IMG/VR virus record: IMGVR_UViG_3300007345_000103
Location: 1 to 37,534 of that record
Reading direction: 5' to 3' (one strand)
Length of the DNA stretch: 37,534 nt
Source: a virus
The position numbers and the translations under genes are program-made. Positions 7,398 to 15,569 of the stretch are shown here, piece by piece. Positions within the stretch are counted from its first letter, which is position 1; each line of letters starts with the position of its first letter. The notes below the pieces were generated by a model. That model did no database searches. It was given only the letters and a program-made list of their open reading frames with translations, and was not told the DNA's origin.

Positions 7398-7771
7398 GAA
7401 CAATGATAAGACAAGTAAAGTTGGTTTCTGGAGAGGAACTTGTTTGCGAGGTACTTCATGATTCGGTGGATGAACAGTCCGACGAAATTATAATTCGTCA
7501 CGCCTTAAAAATCGTGTCTAAAATTCATAATGGTTACAAGTATTACACCTTCAAACCATTCATGGTTTTTTCCGATACTAAGGACTCTCTGACTATGTTG
7601 CGAGACGGTGCGATCATCTCGTACACAATTCCTCATGATACCCTTATCGCGGAATACAGAGAAGCCTTGTCTCAGATTAACGACGAGGTAGAAGAGGATC
7701 TTTCGATGCCGAAGTTTTCGGGAGACTCAGACTCTAATGTTGTCGCATTCAAAAAACCTACCCATCACTAG
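7394..7771 (+). CDS. Conserved phage protein, possible Sm-like fold
   Basis: A 125-residue protein. The N-terminus (IRQVKLVSGEELVCEVLHD) has the pattern of short LSm-like beta-barrel proteins found in T4-like marine phages, where a 'G.E.i..V' strand pair opens the fold. The C-terminal 30 residues are acidic and probably disordered. It overlaps uvsW by 4 bases; an alternative start is the ATG at 7403. Function unknown. Sm-like proteins bind RNA in cells, but nothing here shows that directly. Confidence 0.75.
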   Translation: MRTMIRQVKLVSGEELVCEVLHDSVDEQSDEIIIRHALKIVSKIHNGYKYYTFKPFMVFSDTKDSLTMLRDGAIISYTIPHDTLIAEYREALSQINDEVEEDLSMPKFSGDSDSNVVAFKKPTHH

Positions 7772-7823
7772 GGTATATTCCCCCCCGCACTTAGTGGCTT
7801 TAGTTTAACATGAGATACGTGAT

Positions 7824-8288
7824 TTGTCAAGAAGAATTATCAGAAATTTTATAAAAGAGGAAGACCTACCCGAAGTACTCGACTTCGCAAACTCTCTCCC
7901 TTACTATAGAGATCGTGATCTGCCTGGCGAAGCGGGTGAGGCGGTGCGTCAAGGTGTTTTTAAGTTTACGGGAAAGCGGACAGAAAGCGTCCATACAATA
8001 TGTGACATAGGAACGGACATATATAACGCAACGGGATTAAGACCAACACGTCTCTACTTCCACTGGCATGATGCGGATCCTGAGTGGACACCGAAAATCC
8101 ACGCAGACCTGTCAATGAGTGGAGTGATCTACCTTATAGGTGGTGAAGGATGTGGTACGGAAATCGATGGTGTGGTTGAAGAGTTCGAAGTTGGAAAGTT
8201 GGTTATGTACGATGGCAGAACCCCACATAGACCTCAAGGGTTTCCCGTCGATAGGTTGGTAATTACATTTTTTATAGGTGAAGAATAA
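7824..8288 (+). CDS. 2OG-Fe(II) dioxygenase-like protein
   Basis: A 154-residue protein with the facial triad of 2-oxoglutarate/Fe(II) oxygenases: H93-A-D95, distal H135 in a TPHRP context, and R144 ten residues on that could bind 2-oxoglutarate. The strand between them (VIYLIGGEGCGTEIDG) fits the double-stranded beta-helix core. Such proteins in phages are usually called prolyl-hydroxylase-like, with unknown substrates. The only start in frame is TTG at 7824, with no clear ribosome site. The 52 bases before it hold a C-run but no recognisable promoter. It overlaps the next gene by one base. Confidence 0.8.
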   Translation: MSRRIIRNFIKEEDLPEVLDFANSLPYYRDRDLPGEAGEAVRQGVFKFTGKRTESVHTICDIGTDIYNATGLRPTRLYFHWHDADPEWTPKIHADLSMSGVIYLIGGEGCGTEIDGVVEEFEVGKLVMYDGRTPHRPQGFPVDRLVITFFIGEE

Positions 8289-8731
8289 TGACAGTTGGAT
8301 TTACTGCATCGACATTTGATCTCTTACATGCGGGTCACGTCTCCATGTTGAGAGAGGCGAAGGAACAGTGTGACTACTTGATCTGTGGTCTACAGGTTGA
8401 TCCCTCTTTGGATAGACCTGAGAAGAACAAACCCGTTCAGACCTTGGTCGAGAGGTACACGCAACTGGCGGGTATCAAGTACGTCGATGAGATCATTCCC
8501 TACCAGACCGAAGAAGACCTTGAAGACATTCTTAAGATGGTCAACATCGATCTCCGCATCATAGGATCGGAGTACAAAGACAAGACCTTCACAGGAAGAG
8601 CCACGTGCGCCGCGCGAGGGATTGAAATCTATTTTAACAAGAGGGACCATAGGTTCTCCACTAGTGACTTAAGAAGAAGAGTCAGTGCGAGCGAATATGG
8701 TCTTGACAACCCACCCCTTGATGTAATATAA
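8288..8731 (+). CDS. Cytidylyltransferase, TagD/GCT family
   Basis: A 147-residue nucleotidyltransferase of the HxGH superfamily. H14-A-G-H17 follows TFDLLHAGH, the family's phosphate-binding motif, and RFSTSDLRRR near residue 122 corresponds to the second signature (ISTT.I..R). Family members join CTP to glycerol-3-phosphate (TagD) or a related phosphate ester, or activate heptose-1-phosphate (HldE C-terminal domain). The sequence resembles TagD most, but substrate cannot be fixed. The gene ends inside the promoter for gp55. It may supply a CDP-activated building block for the sugar-related genes in this phage. Confidence 0.85.
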   Translation: MTVGFTASTFDLLHAGHVSMLREAKEQCDYLICGLQVDPSLDRPEKNKPVQTLVERYTQLAGIKYVDEIIPYQTEEDLEDILKMVNIDLRIIGSEYKDKTFTGRATCAARGIEIYFNKRDHRFSTSDLRRRVSASEYGLDNPPLDVI

Positions 8732-8732
8732 T
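8703..8732 (+). promoter_or_regulatory. Sigma70 promoter for gp55
   Basis: TTGACA (8703-8708), 18-base spacer, TATAAT (8727-8732). It overlaps the end of the cytidylyltransferase gene, whose TAA stop (8729-8731) lies in the -10 box. Leader of about 20 bases to gp55, with TAGGAG before the ATG. Confidence 0.88.
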
Positions 8733-8758
8733 ACGTTAAATTGAATTAGGAGTATTTA

Positions 8759-9361
8759 ATGGCAACCGCAAAAGTGAAACCCAAGGAAAGACCGCATTAC
8801 GTGAACAACAAAGAGTTCTCTGCGGCAGTAGTCGAGTACTGTAAGGAGGTTGGAGTATGTAGGGAGAAGGGAGAAAAAGTTCCAATCGTTCCCAACTACA
8901 TCGCTTCTTGTTTCCTGAAGATTGCGGAGGGGTTGTCACATAAGTCTAACTTCGTCCGTTACACCTATCGGGAAGAGATGGTTATGGACGCTGTGGAGAA
9001 CTGTCTCAAGGCGATTGAGAACTACAACATTGAGACCGCAACTCGTACAGGTAACCCGAACGCATTCGCATACTTCACACAGATTTCTTGGTATGCGTTT
9101 CTTCGTCGTATTGCACGTGAGAAGAAACAACAGGACATCAAACTAAAGTACATCTCCGAAGCGGGTGTCGAACAGTTCCTTGATCAACAGGAAGGTGACC
9201 CCGAATGGCAACACGTTGTACCTTTTATCGATGTGTTGCGTAATCGAATCGACGCCGTGAAGGAATCGGATGCGGAGTTCAAAGAGTACGTTGAAGAAGA
9301 GAAGAAACGTAAGAGACGTACTGTCAAGGTCGATTCAGACCTGTCGGATTTCCTTGTATAA
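8759..9361 (+). CDS. 55: gp55, sigma factor for late transcription
   Basis: A 200-residue match to gp55, the small sigma-like protein that directs host RNA polymerase to TATAAATA late promoters with help from the gp45 clamp. Typical parts are the N-terminal YVNNKEFSAAVVEYC, a region-2-like helix RYTYREEMVMDAVENC followed by AYFTQISWYAFLRRI, and an acidic C-terminal tail ending in SDLSDFLV, which probably contacts the sliding clamp. T4 gp55 is 185 residues. It has its own sigma70 promoter and AGGAG ribosome site, which fits early expression. Confidence 0.93.
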   Translation: MATAKVKPKERPHYVNNKEFSAAVVEYCKEVGVCREKGEKVPIVPNYIASCFLKIAEGLSHKSNFVRYTYREEMVMDAVENCLKAIENYNIETATRTGNPNAFAYFTQISWYAFLRRIAREKKQQDIKLKYISEAGVEQFLDQQEGDPEWQHVVPFIDVLRNRIDAVKESDAEFKEYVEEEKKRKRRTVKVDSDLSDFLV

Positions 9362-9366
9362 AACAC

Positions 9367-9395
9367 TTGACATCCTTTGCATATTCTGGTAATAT
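9367..9395 (+). promoter_or_regulatory. Sigma70 promoter for gp47 operon
   Basis: TTGACA (9367-9372), 17-base spacer, TAATAT (9390-9395). It starts 5 bases after the gp55 stop. The ATG at 9405 is 9 bases past the -10 box, so the leader would be only a few bases. Confidence 0.82.
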
Positions 9396-9404
9396 AGGTT
9401 AATT

Positions 9405-9524
9405 ATGTGGACATATGAATGTAGCGCAGGGACATACAGAGAAGAGTCCCTGCACAAATTACTGTGGATAATTTTTAAACATCGTCTTCATCATCTAGTG
9501 GAAGACGGGAGGTTCTCTGATTAG
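9405..9524 (+). CDS. Small conserved protein before gp47
   Basis: A 39-residue open frame (MWTYECSAGTYREES..., ending HHLVEDGRFSD). Its TAG overlaps the GTG of gp47 by one base, so it is translationally coupled to it. A promoter lies just upstream. The aromatic and histidine-rich sequence is similar to small proteins I recall at this position in T4-like marine phages, where the same DGRF ending appears. Function unknown. Short length limits certainty, but position, coupling and promoter support it. Confidence 0.75.
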   Translation: MWTYECSAGTYREESLHKLLWIIFKHRLHHLVEDGRFSD

Positions 9525-10582
9525 TGAAGGTTGCCATCTTAAACGATACCCATGCGGGTATTCGTAACTCATCTGATATTTTTATGTCGTACCAAGAACG
9601 CTTCTACTCAGAAGTGTTCTTTCCATATCTGCTAGAAAATGACATCAAACAGATCCTACACCTTGGAGACTACTACGATAACCGTAAGACAGTCAACTTC
9701 AAGGCGTTGAACCATAACCGCAAAATCTTTCTAGAGAAATTGCGGGAGTATGGTATCACTATGGATATCATTCCGGGCAACCATGACACCTACTACAAGA
9801 ACACCAACGATCTGAATTCGTTGAAAGAGTTGTTGGGTCACTACATGAATGAAGTCAACGTTATCATGGAACCTACCGTGGTTAAATACGACACTTTAGA
9901 TGTCGCATTAATCCCTTGGATTAACCCTGAGAATGAGGAAGCAACACTCAAGTTTCTTTCGAAGTGCAAGGCGCCTGTCGTAGGTGCACACCTAGAACTG
10001 GTCGGGTTCGATATGCAACGTGGTATGCCCTGTCACGATGGTATGTCACCTAAACACTTCGAGAACTTTGAGATGGTGTTGTCTGGTCACTTCCATGCAA
10101 AATCGTCACAGGGAAATGTTCACTATCTGGGTTCTCAGATGGAGTTCTTTTGGAACGATTGCAATGACAAGAAGTACTTCCACATTCTTGATACTGAAAC
10201 AAGAGAACTTACTCCGGTACACAATCCTATCACCATCTACGAGAAGGTGTATTACGATGCCGACAAGATGCGTAAGTTCCAAGACCTACGATATCTTGAT
10301 AATAAATTCGTTAAGTTGATCGTAGTGAAGAAGGGCGACACCTATGATTTCGAACGGTTCGTAGACCGCATCCAGAATCAGAAGATACACGAACTCAAGA
10401 TCGTTGAGGACTTCAAAGAGTTCATTGGTGAGAATGTGGGTGACCACAACATCACTATTGACGATACCGAAACTTTGGTGTATAATTATATCGACAACGT
10501 GCAGACCGATCTGGACAAGTCGAGAATCAAAAGAGAGATATCTGTGTTGATGACAGAGGCACAATCAATGGAGGTAGTATAG
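9524..10582 (+). CDS. 47: gp47, recombination nuclease subunit (Mre11/SbcD family)
   Basis: A 352-residue metallophosphoesterase that works with gp46 to resect DNA ends for recombination-dependent replication. Motifs: ND8TH10 near the N-terminus, GDYYDN (48-53), GNHD (85-88) and the late GHFHA motif near 187-192 that completes the two-metal site. T4 gp47 is 339 residues. GTG start overlaps the preceding gene by one base, with GGAGG about 10 bases upstream. A promoter is buried near its 3' end (10458-10486). Confidence 0.95.
   Translation: MKVAILNDTHAGIRNSSDIFMSYQERFYSEVFFPYLLENDIKQILHLGDYYDNRKTVNFKALNHNRKIFLEKLREYGITMDIIPGNHDTYYKNTNDLNSLKELLGHYMNEVNVIMEPTVVKYDTLDVALIPWINPENEEATLKFLSKCKAPVVGAHLELVGFDMQRGMPCHDGMSPKHFENFEMVLSGHFHAKSSQGNVHYLGSQMEFFWNDCNDKKYFHILDTETRELTPVHNPITIYEKVYYDADKMRKFQDLRYLDNKFVKLIVVKKGDTYDFERFVDRIQNQKIHELKIVEDFKEFIGENVGDHNITIDDTETLVYNYIDNVQTDLDKSRIKREISVLMTEAQSMEVV
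10458..10486 (+). promoter_or_regulatory. Internal sigma70-like promoter in gp47
   Basis: TTGACG (10458-10463), 17-base spacer, TATAAT (10481-10486), inside gp47 coding sequence. In frame it encodes I-D-x5-V-Y-N. Downstream is the small gene at 10582, about 90 bases after the expected start. Confidence 0.6.
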
Positions 10583-10731
10583 TGGGTAAGGGATCCAAAC
10601 CAAGACCTATCAAAGATCGGAAACAGTTCAATGATAACTGGGACCGCATATTCAAAGGACAGACGCAACAACCCAAAGGCGTCGATCAAGAAAAACTCAA
10701 AGAACAGGCGCAAGATCCAAAAAACGGTTGA
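10582..10731 (+). CDS. Small conserved protein MGKGSKPRP between gp47 and gp46
   Basis: A 49-residue protein starting at GTG 10582, overlapping the gp47 stop by one base. The opening GKGSKPRPI and the FNDNWDRIFKG segment match a small protein I recall as widely conserved in T4-like marine phages. It is strongly charged and has no membrane segment. Its TGA stop lies within the -35 box of the gp46 promoter. Function unknown; a link to the gp46/gp47 nuclease is suggested only by position. Confidence 0.88.
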   Translation: MGKGSKPRPIKDRKQFNDNWDRIFKGQTQQPKGVDQEKLKEQAQDPKNG

Positions 10732-10756
10732 CAAGACCTGTTTGGGATAGTATAAT
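10728..10756 (+). promoter_or_regulatory. Perfect sigma70 promoter for gp46, leaderless
   Basis: TTGACA (10728-10733), 17-base spacer, TATAAT (10751-10756). The upstream stop TGA is inside TTGACA. The gp46 ATG begins 6 bases after the -10 box, so transcription is predicted to start at the ATG. Confidence 0.92.
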
Positions 10757-10762
10757 TGACCT

Positions 10763-12487
10763 ATGATTAAATTCGAAAAGATCCGGTGGAAAAATTTCCT
10801 TTCCACTGGGAATAACTTTACGGAAATAGATTTCCAATCTACCCCTACCACTCTAGTGGTGGGTCACAACGGCGCGGGTAAGTCAACACTACTCGACGCT
10901 CTCAGTTTTGGATTGTTCGGTAAACCACACCGTAAGATATCCAAGCCTCAACTTATCAATTCCATCAACGGAAAGGGTACACTAGTTGAGGTCTTTTTCT
11001 CAGTCGGCTCTGTTAGGTATAAGGTACTCCGTGGTATCAAACCCAACAAGTTTGAGATATGGTGCAACGATAACATGTTGAACCAGAGTTCTCACGCCAA
11101 GGAATACCAACAGATCCTTGAGACGAATATCCTTAAACTGAACCACAAGTCGTTCCACCAGATCGTTGTACTGGGTTCGTCTTCGTTCGTACCGTTTATG
11201 CAACTTCCGGCAAACTCTCGTAGAGATGTAATCGAAGACCTACTTGACATCAACATGTTCTCCAAGATGAACACAATTCTGAAAGAGAAGATGTCTATAC
11301 TCAAGGAAAACATCCGTGAGAATGGACACGCCATTGAGGTGGTCAAGACTAAGATCAACGCACAGAAGAAGTATCTGCGAGATTTGTCGGCGCTAAACAC
11401 CGCACACCGTAAGGAGAAAGAAGAATCAATCTCAACCCTTCTTAAGGAGATTAGTGAACTCCAAGACTTTAACGATAAGAACATGCAAGATGCAATGGAT
11501 CGTTCTATGTCAGTGGCTTCCAAATTGCAGAAGGTTCAGACATCACGTGAGAAGTTACTTGAGTATCAATCGACGTTCAAGTCTCAGATCAAGTCCGTAG
11601 TGAAGGAGGCGAAGTTCTTTGAAGACAACTCTGTCTGTCCTACGTGTGATCAAGATATTGCGGATGATCTGCGTGAGACTAAAAAGAATGATGCGAACAA
11701 ACGTGCAAAGGATCTCAGTGAGGCGATGGGTAAGTCTGACTCTCAGATGAAAGAGTTTGATGATCAACTCGTTGAACTGCAAAAGGAGTTGGAGTCTGCC
11801 CGTGTACTACAGAATGAGGTTAACAATAACAACCAGACCATCACCAGACTTAACCAACAGATAGAACGCATCCGTGCAGAGATCGATAACTTGGGAGATA
11901 ACACTGGTGACCTCAAGGATGCAAACGATGAACTCCAAACTCTGAACAAGGACTTAGAGTCAAAACAAGATGAGAAGTATCGTATGCACGAGGACTACTC
12001 GTATCAACAGATCAACGCTGAACTTCTTAAGGATACGGGGATCAAAACCAAGATCATCAAACAGTACCTTCCGGTCATTAACCAACTGACCAACCAGTAC
12101 TTACAAATCTTAGACTTCTTTGTTCACTTCGATCTGGACGAGAGTTTCAACGAGACTATCCGTTCGCGTTTTCGTGACAGTTTCTCTTATGACTCTTTCT
12201 CTGAGGGGGAGAAACAACGTATAGACTTGTCCCTACTATTTACGTGGAGACAAGTGGCGAAGATGAAAAACAGTGTTGCGACTAACCTACTCATCCTTGA
12301 CGAGACTTTCGATTCTTCTTTGGACGATGATGGTGTAGACAACCTAATGAAGATCATACACACTCTGGGTGAAGAGACCAACGTGTTTGTTATCTCACAC
12401 AAGGCGGAACTGGAAGACGCTGCGTTTCAACGCAGGATTGAATTCGTCAAAGAGAAGAACTTCAGTAAGATGAAAGAAGCCGCATGA
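10763..12487 (+). CDS. 46: gp46, recombination nuclease subunit (Rad50/SbcC family)
   Basis: A 574-residue SMC-type ATPase, partner of gp47. Walker A GHNGAGKST at 34-42; a long coiled coil from about 180 to 430 interrupted by a zinc hook CPTC near 293-296; the ABC signature SFSEGEKQR near 477-485; and Walker B LLILDETFD near 508-516. T4 gp46 is 560 residues. There is no ribosome site of note because the ATG sits at the predicted transcription start. The stop overlaps the next gene as ATGA. Confidence 0.96.
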   Translation: MIKFEKIRWKNFLSTGNNFTEIDFQSTPTTLVVGHNGAGKSTLLDALSFGLFGKPHRKISKPQLINSINGKGTLVEVFFSVGSVRYKVLRGIKPNKFEIWCNDNMLNQSSHAKEYQQILETNILKLNHKSFHQIVVLGSSSFVPFMQLPANSRRDVIEDLLDINMFSKMNTILKEKMSILKENIRENGHAIEVVKTKINAQKKYLRDLSALNTAHRKEKEESISTLLKEISELQDFNDKNMQDAMDRSMSVASKLQKVQTSREKLLEYQSTFKSQIKSVVKEAKFFEDNSVCPTCDQDIADDLRETKKNDANKRAKDLSEAMGKSDSQMKEFDDQLVELQKELESARVLQNEVNNNNQTITRLNQQIERIRAEIDNLGDNTGDLKDANDELQTLNKDLESKQDEKYRMHEDYSYQQINAELLKDTGIKTKIIKQYLPVINQLTNQYLQILDFFVHFDLDESFNETIRSRFRDSFSYDSFSEGEKQRIDLSLLFTWRQVAKMKNSVATNLLILDETFDSSLDDDGVDNLMKIIHTLGEETNVFVISHKAELEDAAFQRRIEFVKEKNFSKMKEAA

Positions 12488-13086
12488 GTGTTAACATAAT
12501 CGATGACTTCTATGATCCGGAAACTCTGAACGAGATTTCCAGTTACCTCAATGGGATCCTGTATTCAAAACAGGATGAAGTCCATCTGTTCTCGTGTAAC
12601 ATGGTTTTATGGGATGATGGACTATACAGACACCAGAACGGTAGTGATCTTGAAGCGCCTCCTTTAGTACTCATTCACTACCCCCAAGCACATGGTGAAA
12701 GAGGTAAAATAATCCATGACCTCATAAAAGAAAAGACTAATGAAAGGGTCAAAGAGTTTGGGTTGAGGTGTCAAGACGTAACAGGTCCAATGTTTCATAT
12801 CTGGACCCCACAGTCTTACATCAACTGGCATAACGACTTTAGGCCTGGGGTTGAATCAGAACAGAGACATGGGGCGGCAACAATTTATTTAAATCGTGAA
12901 TGGGCCCTTGACAAAGGGGGTGAGTTTTTGTATAATGATGATGCAGCTGACTTGAATAACGTTAAACGTGTCACGCCCGCAGAAAATCGTGCAGTTGTAT
13001 TGGACGGTTGGGCGAGACACAAAACAACTCCGGTTGCACCGGAAAACATTAGGAAGTCATTACAAATTTGGTTAACCAAAATCTAA
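12484..13086 (+). CDS. 2OG-Fe(II) dioxygenase-like protein
   Basis: A 200-residue protein with a clear prolyl-hydroxylase-type triad: H116-N-D118 in the YINWHNDF context, H179 in ARHKTTPV, and R190 eleven residues later for 2-oxoglutarate. The intervening AATIYLNREW and GGEFLYND segments match the core strands of the PKHD/P4H group. It overlaps gp46 by 4 bases and ends 12 bases before gp45. A perfect sigma70 promoter (12908-12936) lies inside its coding sequence. Substrate unknown. Confidence 0.87.
   Translation: MSVNIIDDFYDPETLNEISSYLNGILYSKQDEVHLFSCNMVLWDDGLYRHQNGSDLEAPPLVLIHYPQAHGERGKIIHDLIKEKTNERVKEFGLRCQDVTGPMFHIWTPQSYINWHNDFRPGVESEQRHGAATIYLNREWALDKGGEFLYNDDAADLNNVKRVTPAENRAVVLDGWARHKTTPVAPENIRKSLQIWLTKI
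12908..12936 (+). promoter_or_regulatory. Perfect internal sigma70 promoter upstream of gp45
   Basis: TTGACA (12908-12913), 17-base spacer, TATAAT (12931-12936), within the dioxygenase gene. In frame it encodes L-D-x5-L-Y-N. It could give gp45 its own transcript with a leader of about 155 bases. Confidence 0.75.
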
Positions 13087-13098
13087 GCGGAGTATATA

Positions 13099-13776
13099 AT
13101 GGAACTAACTGATCGTACTATGCAAGTACTTAAAAATTATGCAAACATCAACCCGAACATTGTGATCAGTGCGGGTAAACAATTGAAGACTGTTTCTATT
13201 GCAAGGAACGTCTTCTCTAAGACTACCCTTGAGGAAGAGTTTCCCCAAGAGTTTGGTATCTACGATTTGAATGAGTTTCTTGGTGTTCTCTCTCTGGTAG
13301 AGAAACCCAACATCAAGTTCGAGAAGGATTACCTTGTCGTGGGCGATCACACTGGTCGTTCTCGTATCAAGTATTTTCTTTCCGATCCGGATCTATTGAC
13401 TACTCCTTCCAAGGACATCATTATGCCCGAAGCGGAAGTTAAGTTTTCACTAGATAATGACACGTTGAATCGAATCAAACGTGCTGCTGCGACATTGGGT
13501 CACAATGAGATTTCTATCACACCACAGAGTGGTTCAGTACAAATCTCTGTTGTTGATTCTAAGGACGCAACCTCGAATGCGTTTTCGATTGACGTGGAAG
13601 GTTCGTATCAAGAAGGAGTTGATTTCAACTTTATTCTGAATGTGAACAACCTCAAGATTGTTAGTGAGGACTATGATGTCAGTATCTCTTCGAAACTGAT
13701 CTCACGGTTCGCATCAAAACAGTCAGAGATTGAGTACTATATTGCACTTGAAAAATCATCTAACTACGGAGCTTAA
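13099..13776 (+). CDS. 45: gp45, sliding clamp
   Basis: A 225-residue processivity clamp. The trimer rings DNA, tethers gp43 polymerase, and in T4 also activates late transcription together with gp55. Family features are the N-terminal LKNYANINPNIVI segment, the FGIYDLNEFLGVLSL strand-helix unit, and the repeated beta-alpha-beta layout; T4 gp45 is 228 residues. Ribosome site CGGAG before the ATG. Linked with the small gene at 13780 and then the tRNA. Confidence 0.95.
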   Translation: MELTDRTMQVLKNYANINPNIVISAGKQLKTVSIARNVFSKTTLEEEFPQEFGIYDLNEFLGVLSLVEKPNIKFEKDYLVVGDHTGRSRIKYFLSDPDLLTTPSKDIIMPEAEVKFSLDNDTLNRIKRAAATLGHNEISITPQSGSVQISVVDSKDATSNAFSIDVEGSYQEGVDFNFILNVNNLKIVSEDYDVSISSKLISRFASKQSEIEYYIALEKSSNYGA

Positions 13777-13779
13777 AAG

Positions 13780-14004
13780 ATGGCAAAGACAGAGACCGCC
13801 GCACCGGCACAAGACCACTCTCAGGTCTATGAATTGAGTAATCGGGTCGCACGATCCACTATCGCAGTGATTGATACTGTGGTTCAACGTGGGGGTTTTA
13901 AGGGTGAAGAACTCTCAACCATTGGTCAGTTGCGTGACCAAGCGGTTCAGGTTATTCAACTTGCAGAGGCGTTTCAGTCAGAAGAGACTGGTGAAACGAA
14001 GTAA
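13780..14004 (+). CDS. Small protein downstream of gp45
   Basis: A 74-residue, mainly helical protein (Ala-, Gln- and Glu-rich) starting with ATG 3 bases after the gp45 stop and preceded by GGAG. No family recognised. The pattern VARSTIAVIDTVVQRGGFKG followed by a helix suggests a compact helical bundle. Small proteins of this kind occur after gp45 in related phages, but I cannot assign a role. Confidence 0.75.
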   Translation: MAKTETAAPAQDHSQVYELSNRVARSTIAVIDTVVQRGGFKGEELSTIGQLRDQAVQVIQLAEAFQSEETGETK

Positions 14005-14010
14005 CCCTCT

Positions 14011-14087
14011 GGGATCGTAGCTCAACTGGATAGAGCGACGGCCTTCTAAGCCGTAGGTTAAAGGTTCGAGTCCTTTCGGTCCCGCCA
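14011..14087 (+). tRNA. tRNA-Arg (anticodon UCU)
   Basis: A full 77-base cloverleaf with encoded CCA. Acceptor GGGATCG pairs with CGGTCCC; D-stem GCTC/GAGC; anticodon stem ACGGC/GCCGT with loop CTTCTAA (anticodon TCT at 14045-14047); T-arm AAAGG-TTCGAGT-CCTTT. It reads AGA and AGG, codons used often in the neighbouring genes and rare in many proteobacterial hosts. It is co-directional with gp45 and kdsB, and no separate promoter is seen. Confidence 0.96.
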
Positions 14088-14100
14088 ATTTGAAAGGAAG

Positions 14101-14790
14101 ATGATGGACACGGTGATCTTTATTCCTGCAAGGCTGGGGAGTAAAAGACTCATCCATAAACCACTTACCAAATTGGGGGGTGTACCTCTGGTAAGACGTG
14201 TTGCGGAGGCTTGCGAAAAGTCTGGATATCCGGTTGTGGTATTGACAGACAGTAAAAGAGTCGCGGATTGTGTAAAGGGTTTTGAGGTTGTAATTGATAG
14301 TCAACACTATCATAACGGTACGGAAAGATGTGCCTCCGCTTCATACTTTCCTATGTTGGAACCCTACAAGTACATCATCAATGTCCAAGGAGACATGCCT
14401 GATGTTACCACTAACATGATTGAGACTCTGGCGCATGGTCTTCGTAACGATGAGTGGGATGTCTGTACTCTTTACACCAAGATGACAGAAGAGGAACAGT
14501 CGAACCGTAACAATGTGAAGATGGTACATAACCAAGAACTCGCACACTGGTTCGCTCGTGACATAACTTACGGTGTACGTCACCTTGGTGTATATGGATA
14601 CTCTCAACCAACCTTAAGAGAGTATGGAAACTGGGATGTTAGTCTGTATGAAGAAATTGAGAGTTTGGAACAACTTCGATGGATTGAAAATGAAGTTGAG
14701 ATTGGTGTATACGAAACTCAGTTTGATGGTATGGAGATTAACACAGTGGGTGACGTACATTCTTGGCATATGAGGAATAAGTTGGTATGA
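14101..14790 (+). CDS. kdsB: CMP-Kdo synthetase (KdsB)
   Basis: A 229-residue 3-deoxy-manno-octulosonate cytidylyltransferase, which couples Kdo to CTP to give CMP-Kdo. Nucleotide-binding motif ARLGSKRLIHKPL (10-22), the HNGTERCASA segment (71-80), NVQGD (94-98) with the metal-binding aspartate, and late HLGVYGYSQ and IESLEQLRWIE segments all line up with bacterial KdsB. Bacterial enzymes are about 250 residues, so this is slightly short but complete. ATG follows AAAGGA; an alternative start is the next ATG at 14104. It overlaps kdsA by 4 bases. Confidence 0.94.
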   Translation: MMDTVIFIPARLGSKRLIHKPLTKLGGVPLVRRVAEACEKSGYPVVVLTDSKRVADCVKGFEVVIDSQHYHNGTERCASASYFPMLEPYKYIINVQGDMPDVTTNMIETLAHGLRNDEWDVCTLYTKMTEEEQSNRNNVKMVHNQELAHWFARDITYGVRHLGVYGYSQPTLREYGNWDVSLYEEIESLEQLRWIENEVEIGVYETQFDGMEINTVGDVHSWHMRNKLV

Positions 14791-15569
14791 GAATTATTGC
14801 AGGCCCATGCCAGTTCGAGTCGTTCGATATGGCACGTGAAGTTGCAGAACACTGCAAAGGTATCTGTGACGAATATGGTATTGAGTACTACTTCAAGGCG
14901 TCCTTTGACAAAGCGAACCGTAGTAAAGGGACGAGTGCAAGGGGTGTAGGACTGAAACAATGTATGGATCATTTCTGGAGATTGAAGGCAGAAATTCCTG
15001 AGTTGAAGACACTAACCGATGTACATGAGACTCATCAAGTCTATAACATCGCGTCAGAACATGATGAATGTGTGGATGTCCTACAGATCCCTGCCCTCTT
15101 ATCAAGACAGACGGATTTGATCAAAGCCGCATCTCTCAGTGGTAAGATCGTTAATATCAAGAAGGGTCAGTTCATGTCTCCCTATGATTGTCAAGATGTC
15201 TTGGACAAGGCGTCCGGTGCAAGGGAAGTTTGGTTGACAGAACGGGGAACTTCTTTTGGTTACAACAGATTGGTGGTGGACTTCGTGGGTCTCAACTACA
15301 TGATCAATAACTACCCCGATGTGGTGTTTGACGTGACTCACTCTATCCAAAACCCCGCAAAGGTGGAGACTTCGGATAGGTCCGCCATCACCCCTCTCGC
15401 CTGCGCGGCCGCCGCAATGGGGGTCCAGAACTTCTTTTTTGAGGTACATCCGGACCCCGATAACGCAAAATCTGATGGACCCAACTCTCTCCATCTATCT
15501 GATTTTAAACAACTTGTCTGTTCTCTTGAAAAAATTTCAAAAAAACGCTTGACTTTTCTTGCGGAGTAG
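14787..15569 (+). CDS. kdsA: Kdo-8-phosphate synthase (KdsA)
   Basis: A 260-residue aldolase that condenses arabinose-5-phosphate with phosphoenolpyruvate. Signature KASFDKANRS at 37-46, DVHE at 78-81, SRQTDLI near 106-112, ERGTSFGYN near 152-160, and HPDPDNAKSDGPNS near 221-234. Cys8 in IAGPCQFES, His185, Glu219 and Asp230 supply the four ligands of the metal-dependent class known from the Aquifex enzyme; the E. coli type has Asn in place of the cysteine. Coupled to kdsB by an ATGA overlap. The phosphatase (KdsC) and the isomerase (KdsD) are not in this window. Confidence 0.95.
   Translation: MRIIAGPCQFESFDMAREVAEHCKGICDEYGIEYYFKASFDKANRSKGTSARGVGLKQCMDHFWRLKAEIPELKTLTDVHETHQVYNIASEHDECVDVLQIPALLSRQTDLIKAASLSGKIVNIKKGQFMSPYDCQDVLDKASGAREVWLTERGTSFGYNRLVVDFVGLNYMINNYPDVVFDVTHSIQNPAKVETSDRSAITPLACAAAAMGVQNFFFEVHPDPDNAKSDGPNSLHLSDFKQLVCSLEKISKKRLTFLAE

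Noticed and set aside
14011-14087. tRNA as a phage integration site
   Set aside because: No integrase gene or repeated tRNA fragment is seen, and T4-like phages are lytic.
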